Assembly (NCBI RefSeq): GCF_000701345.1
Contig: NZ_JNIJ01000012.1
Coordinates: 124,001 to 188,000, forward strand
DNA: 64,000 nucleotides
Direction: 5' to 3'
Origin: Bradyrhizobium sp. URHD0069
GTDB lineage: Bacteria; Pseudomonadota; Alphaproteobacteria; Rhizobiales; Xanthobacteraceae
Position 1 is the first letter of the stretch; every line of letters begins with the position of its first letter. Below the pieces are notes generated by a model. That model ran no database searches, was not told the origin of the DNA, and saw only the letters and a program-made list of their open reading frames with translations. Shown here one piece after another: positions 62,417 to 64,000 of the stretch. The position numbers and the translations under genes were made by a program.

Positions 62417-64000
62417 ATGCCCAACAAAATGTTGATCGATGCCACTCACCCGGAAGAGACCCGGGTCGTTGTGGTCCGCGGCAATCGCGTCGAAGAGTTT
62501 GATTTCGAGACCGCTCAGCGCAAGCAACTGCGCGGCAACATCTATCTCGCCAAGGTCACGCGCGTAGAGCCGTCGTTGCAGGCAGCCTTCATCGAATACG
62601 GAGGCAACCGCCACGGCTTTCTAGCCTTCAGCGAAATCCATCCGGACTACTATCAAATTCCGGTCGCCGATCGCCAGGCGCTGATCGAGGCCGACGAACG
62701 CGCTCATCGCGAAGCCGAGGAAGAGTCCGAAAACCGCTCCAATCGCCGCCGTCCGCGCCACCGCAACGCGCGCCGCCGCGGCAATGGCGAGCGCATCCAA
62801 AGTGAGGTCGTCGAGAACGCAAGCCCCTATCCGTCCGAGGGCGCTCAGCCGCATGAAGGCCAGGAATACGCAGAAGGCTTGCAGGCTGGAAGCGGCCATG
62901 CGCAGGACGCCCAACATCAACACGCCGATGCGGAGCATCATGATCACGACGATCATGAGCATTCGCATGATCATGATCACCCCCATGGTGAGCACGACCA
63001 CGGTCACGCGAGCGAGCCGCTAGCAACGCAATTCCAATTCGATATGGCTGAGAAGGCCGCGGACGAAGCATCCGACGCCCGCCGAGAGCCCGCCCACGAT
63101 GAGCGTACCGACGAGGAGAATTCGCGCGAAGACGCGGCTCATGCCGACGACGCTCCGGACACCGAGCACGCCGATGGCGAGCCCGCCGCATCAGATCACG
63201 CCGAACTGGCCGCCGCGCCGCTTGGCGACGAAGACCATGATGAAGACCATGATGATGAAGACGAGGGCGACGAGGCCGAGGAAGAAGTTGTTGAATCGGT
63301 CGGCGGCGACGACGTCCTGGAAGAGGTGCCGGAGCGCCCGTTCCGCCCGCGCCGTCAGTATAAAATTCAGGAAGTCATCAAGCGCCGTCAGGTGATGCTG
63401 GTGCAGGTGGTCAAGGAAGAACGCGGCAACAAAGGTGCCGCCCTGACGACTTACCTCTCGCTGGCCGGTCGCTACGCGGTATTGATGCCGAACACCGCGC
63501 GCGGCGGCGGCATCAGCCGCAAGATTACCTCTGCGCAGGATCGCTCGCGGCTGAAGGAAGTGGTGCAAGATCTCGACGTGCCCGAGGGCATGGGCATCAT
63601 CCTGCGCACCGCCGGCGCGGCGCGCACCAAGCCCGAAATCAAGCGCGACTTCGAATATCTGATCCGCATGTGGGAAACCGTGCGCGACATGACGCTGAAG
63701 TCGCAGGCGCCGACACTCGTCTACGAGGAAGGCTCGCTGATCAAGCGATCGCTGCGCGACCTCTACAACAAGGAGATCGATGAAATCCAGGTCGCCGGCG
63801 AAGCCGGCTATCAGGAAGCCCGCGACTTCATGAAGATGCTGATGCCCTCGAATGTGCGCGCGGTCCGGCAATATCGCGACGGCCAACCGCTGTTCTCGCG
63901 GATGGGGGTCGAGAGCCAGCTCGACGCGATGTTCTCGCCGACCGTGCAGTTGCGGTCCGGCGGTTACATCGTGATCAACCAGACTGAAGCGCTGGTTTCG
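62417..64000 (+). CDS. rne: Ribonuclease E/G (5' part, truncated by window end)
   Basis: 528 codons are visible and the frame is still open at the edge. The chain begins MPNKMLIDATHPEETRVVVV, typical of alphaproteobacterial RNase E. The S1 domain (GNIYLAKVTRVEPSLQAAFI, FLAFSEIHPDYY) is split by a ~230-residue insertion: an Arg-rich patch, a His-rich segment at residues 161-197 (15 His in 37), then a long acidic stretch. The S1 domain resumes at VIKRRQVMLVQVVKEERGNK and KGAALTTYLSLAGRYAVLMP, followed by the RNase H-like part. Endonuclease of mRNA decay and rRNA processing. The DNase-I-like catalytic domain has begun; the C-terminal scaffold is missing. Confidence 0.93.
   Translation, partial: MPNKMLIDATHPEETRVVVVRGNRVEEFDFETAQRKQLRGNIYLAKVTRVEPSLQAAFIEYGGNRHGFLAFSEIHPDYYQIPVADRQALIEADERAHREAEEESENRSNRRRPRHRNARRRGNGERIQSEVVENASPYPSEGAQPHEGQEYAEGLQAGSGHAQDAQHQHADAEHHDHDDHEHSHDHDHPHGEHDHGHASEPLATQFQFDMAEKAADEASDARREPAHDERTDEENSREDAAHADDAPDTEHADGEPAASDHAELAAAPLGDEDHDEDHDDEDEGDEAEEEVVESVGGDDVLEEVPERPFRPRRQYKIQEVIKRRQVMLVQVVKEERGNKGAALTTYLSLAGRYAVLMPNTARGGGISRKITSAQDRSRLKEVVQDLDVPEGMGIILRTAGAARTKPEIKRDFEYLIRMWETVRDMTLKSQAPTLVYEEGSLIKRSLRDLYNKEIDEIQVAGEAGYQEARDFMKMLMPSNVRAVRQYRDGQPLFSRMGVESQLDAMFSPTVQLRSGGYIVINQTEALVS

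Overview
The window is high-GC, gene-dense alphaproteobacterial chromosome. Gene content (SUF cluster, class I PHA synthase, Omp25/RopB-like barrels, a Rhizobiales-style RNase E with a long insertion in its S1 region) and short interspersed repeats of a familiar type point to Bradyrhizobium or a close relative such as Rhodopseudomonas/Nitrobacter. This is recognition from memory; no search was run. No tRNA, rRNA, CRISPR array, prophage or intact insertion sequence was seen. Most of the window looks like core chromosome.

Layout. 1-3.2 kb: the end of efp, then two cell-wall enzymes (M23 peptidase, lytic transglycosylase). 3.3-10.8 kb, minus strand: an alaC-like aminotransferase, hom, glpX, a GNAT, a HAD dehalogenase and recJ, with a small lipoprotein upstream. 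11-13.3 kb: phaC and a MAPEG protein. 13.4-15.2 kb: a divergent LysR/SDR pair. 15.3-17.2 kb: argC overlapping a PaiB-like gene, preceded by a possible leaderless Arg-codon leader peptide. 17.4-20.6 kb: two convergent paralogous exported metallo-beta-lactamase-fold proteins, DedA, and an internally deleted membrane-protein pseudogene. 20.8-22.9 kb: parE. 23-28.6 kb: a tandem array of outer-membrane barrel genes, two of which encode two fused barrels in one chain; each gene ends in the same terminator hairpin. 28.7-31.2 kb: a small membrane protein, an SDR and an FAD monooxygenase. 31.2-32.5 kb: a gene-free stretch packed with repeats. 32.5-34 kb: a RhlE-type helicase. 34.2-41.3 kb: the SUF Fe-S assembly operon (second cysteine desulfurase, sufB, sufC, sufD, sufS, sufT, sufA) with a repeat between sufB and sufC. 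41.5-46.9 kb: alpha/beta hydrolase, GST, anmK, tyrS and an MFS transporter. 46.9-50.6 kb: a giant AsmA/YhdP-like protein. 50.8-53.2 kb: a single-cysteine peroxiredoxin with a histone-like tail, a membrane-anchored M23 protein, and a LivK-type pseudogene remnant. 53.4-56.4 kb: a NodU-family carbamoyltransferase and an HIBADH-family dehydrogenase. 56.4-61.7 kb: prfB with a programmed +1 frameshift, PBP1A and an AmiC-type amidase. 61.7-64 kb: a long leader and the start of rne, cut by the window edge.

Shared themes are peptidoglycan turnover (two M23 proteins, a lytic transglycosylase, AnmK, PBP1A, AmiC), envelope biogenesis (barrel array, AsmA-like protein, DedA) and Fe-S assembly. The observations most worth a second look are the double-barrel fusions, the leaderless four-arginine mini-ORF upstream of paiB-argC, the structured repeat near 31.8 kb, and the His-rich insert in RNase E.
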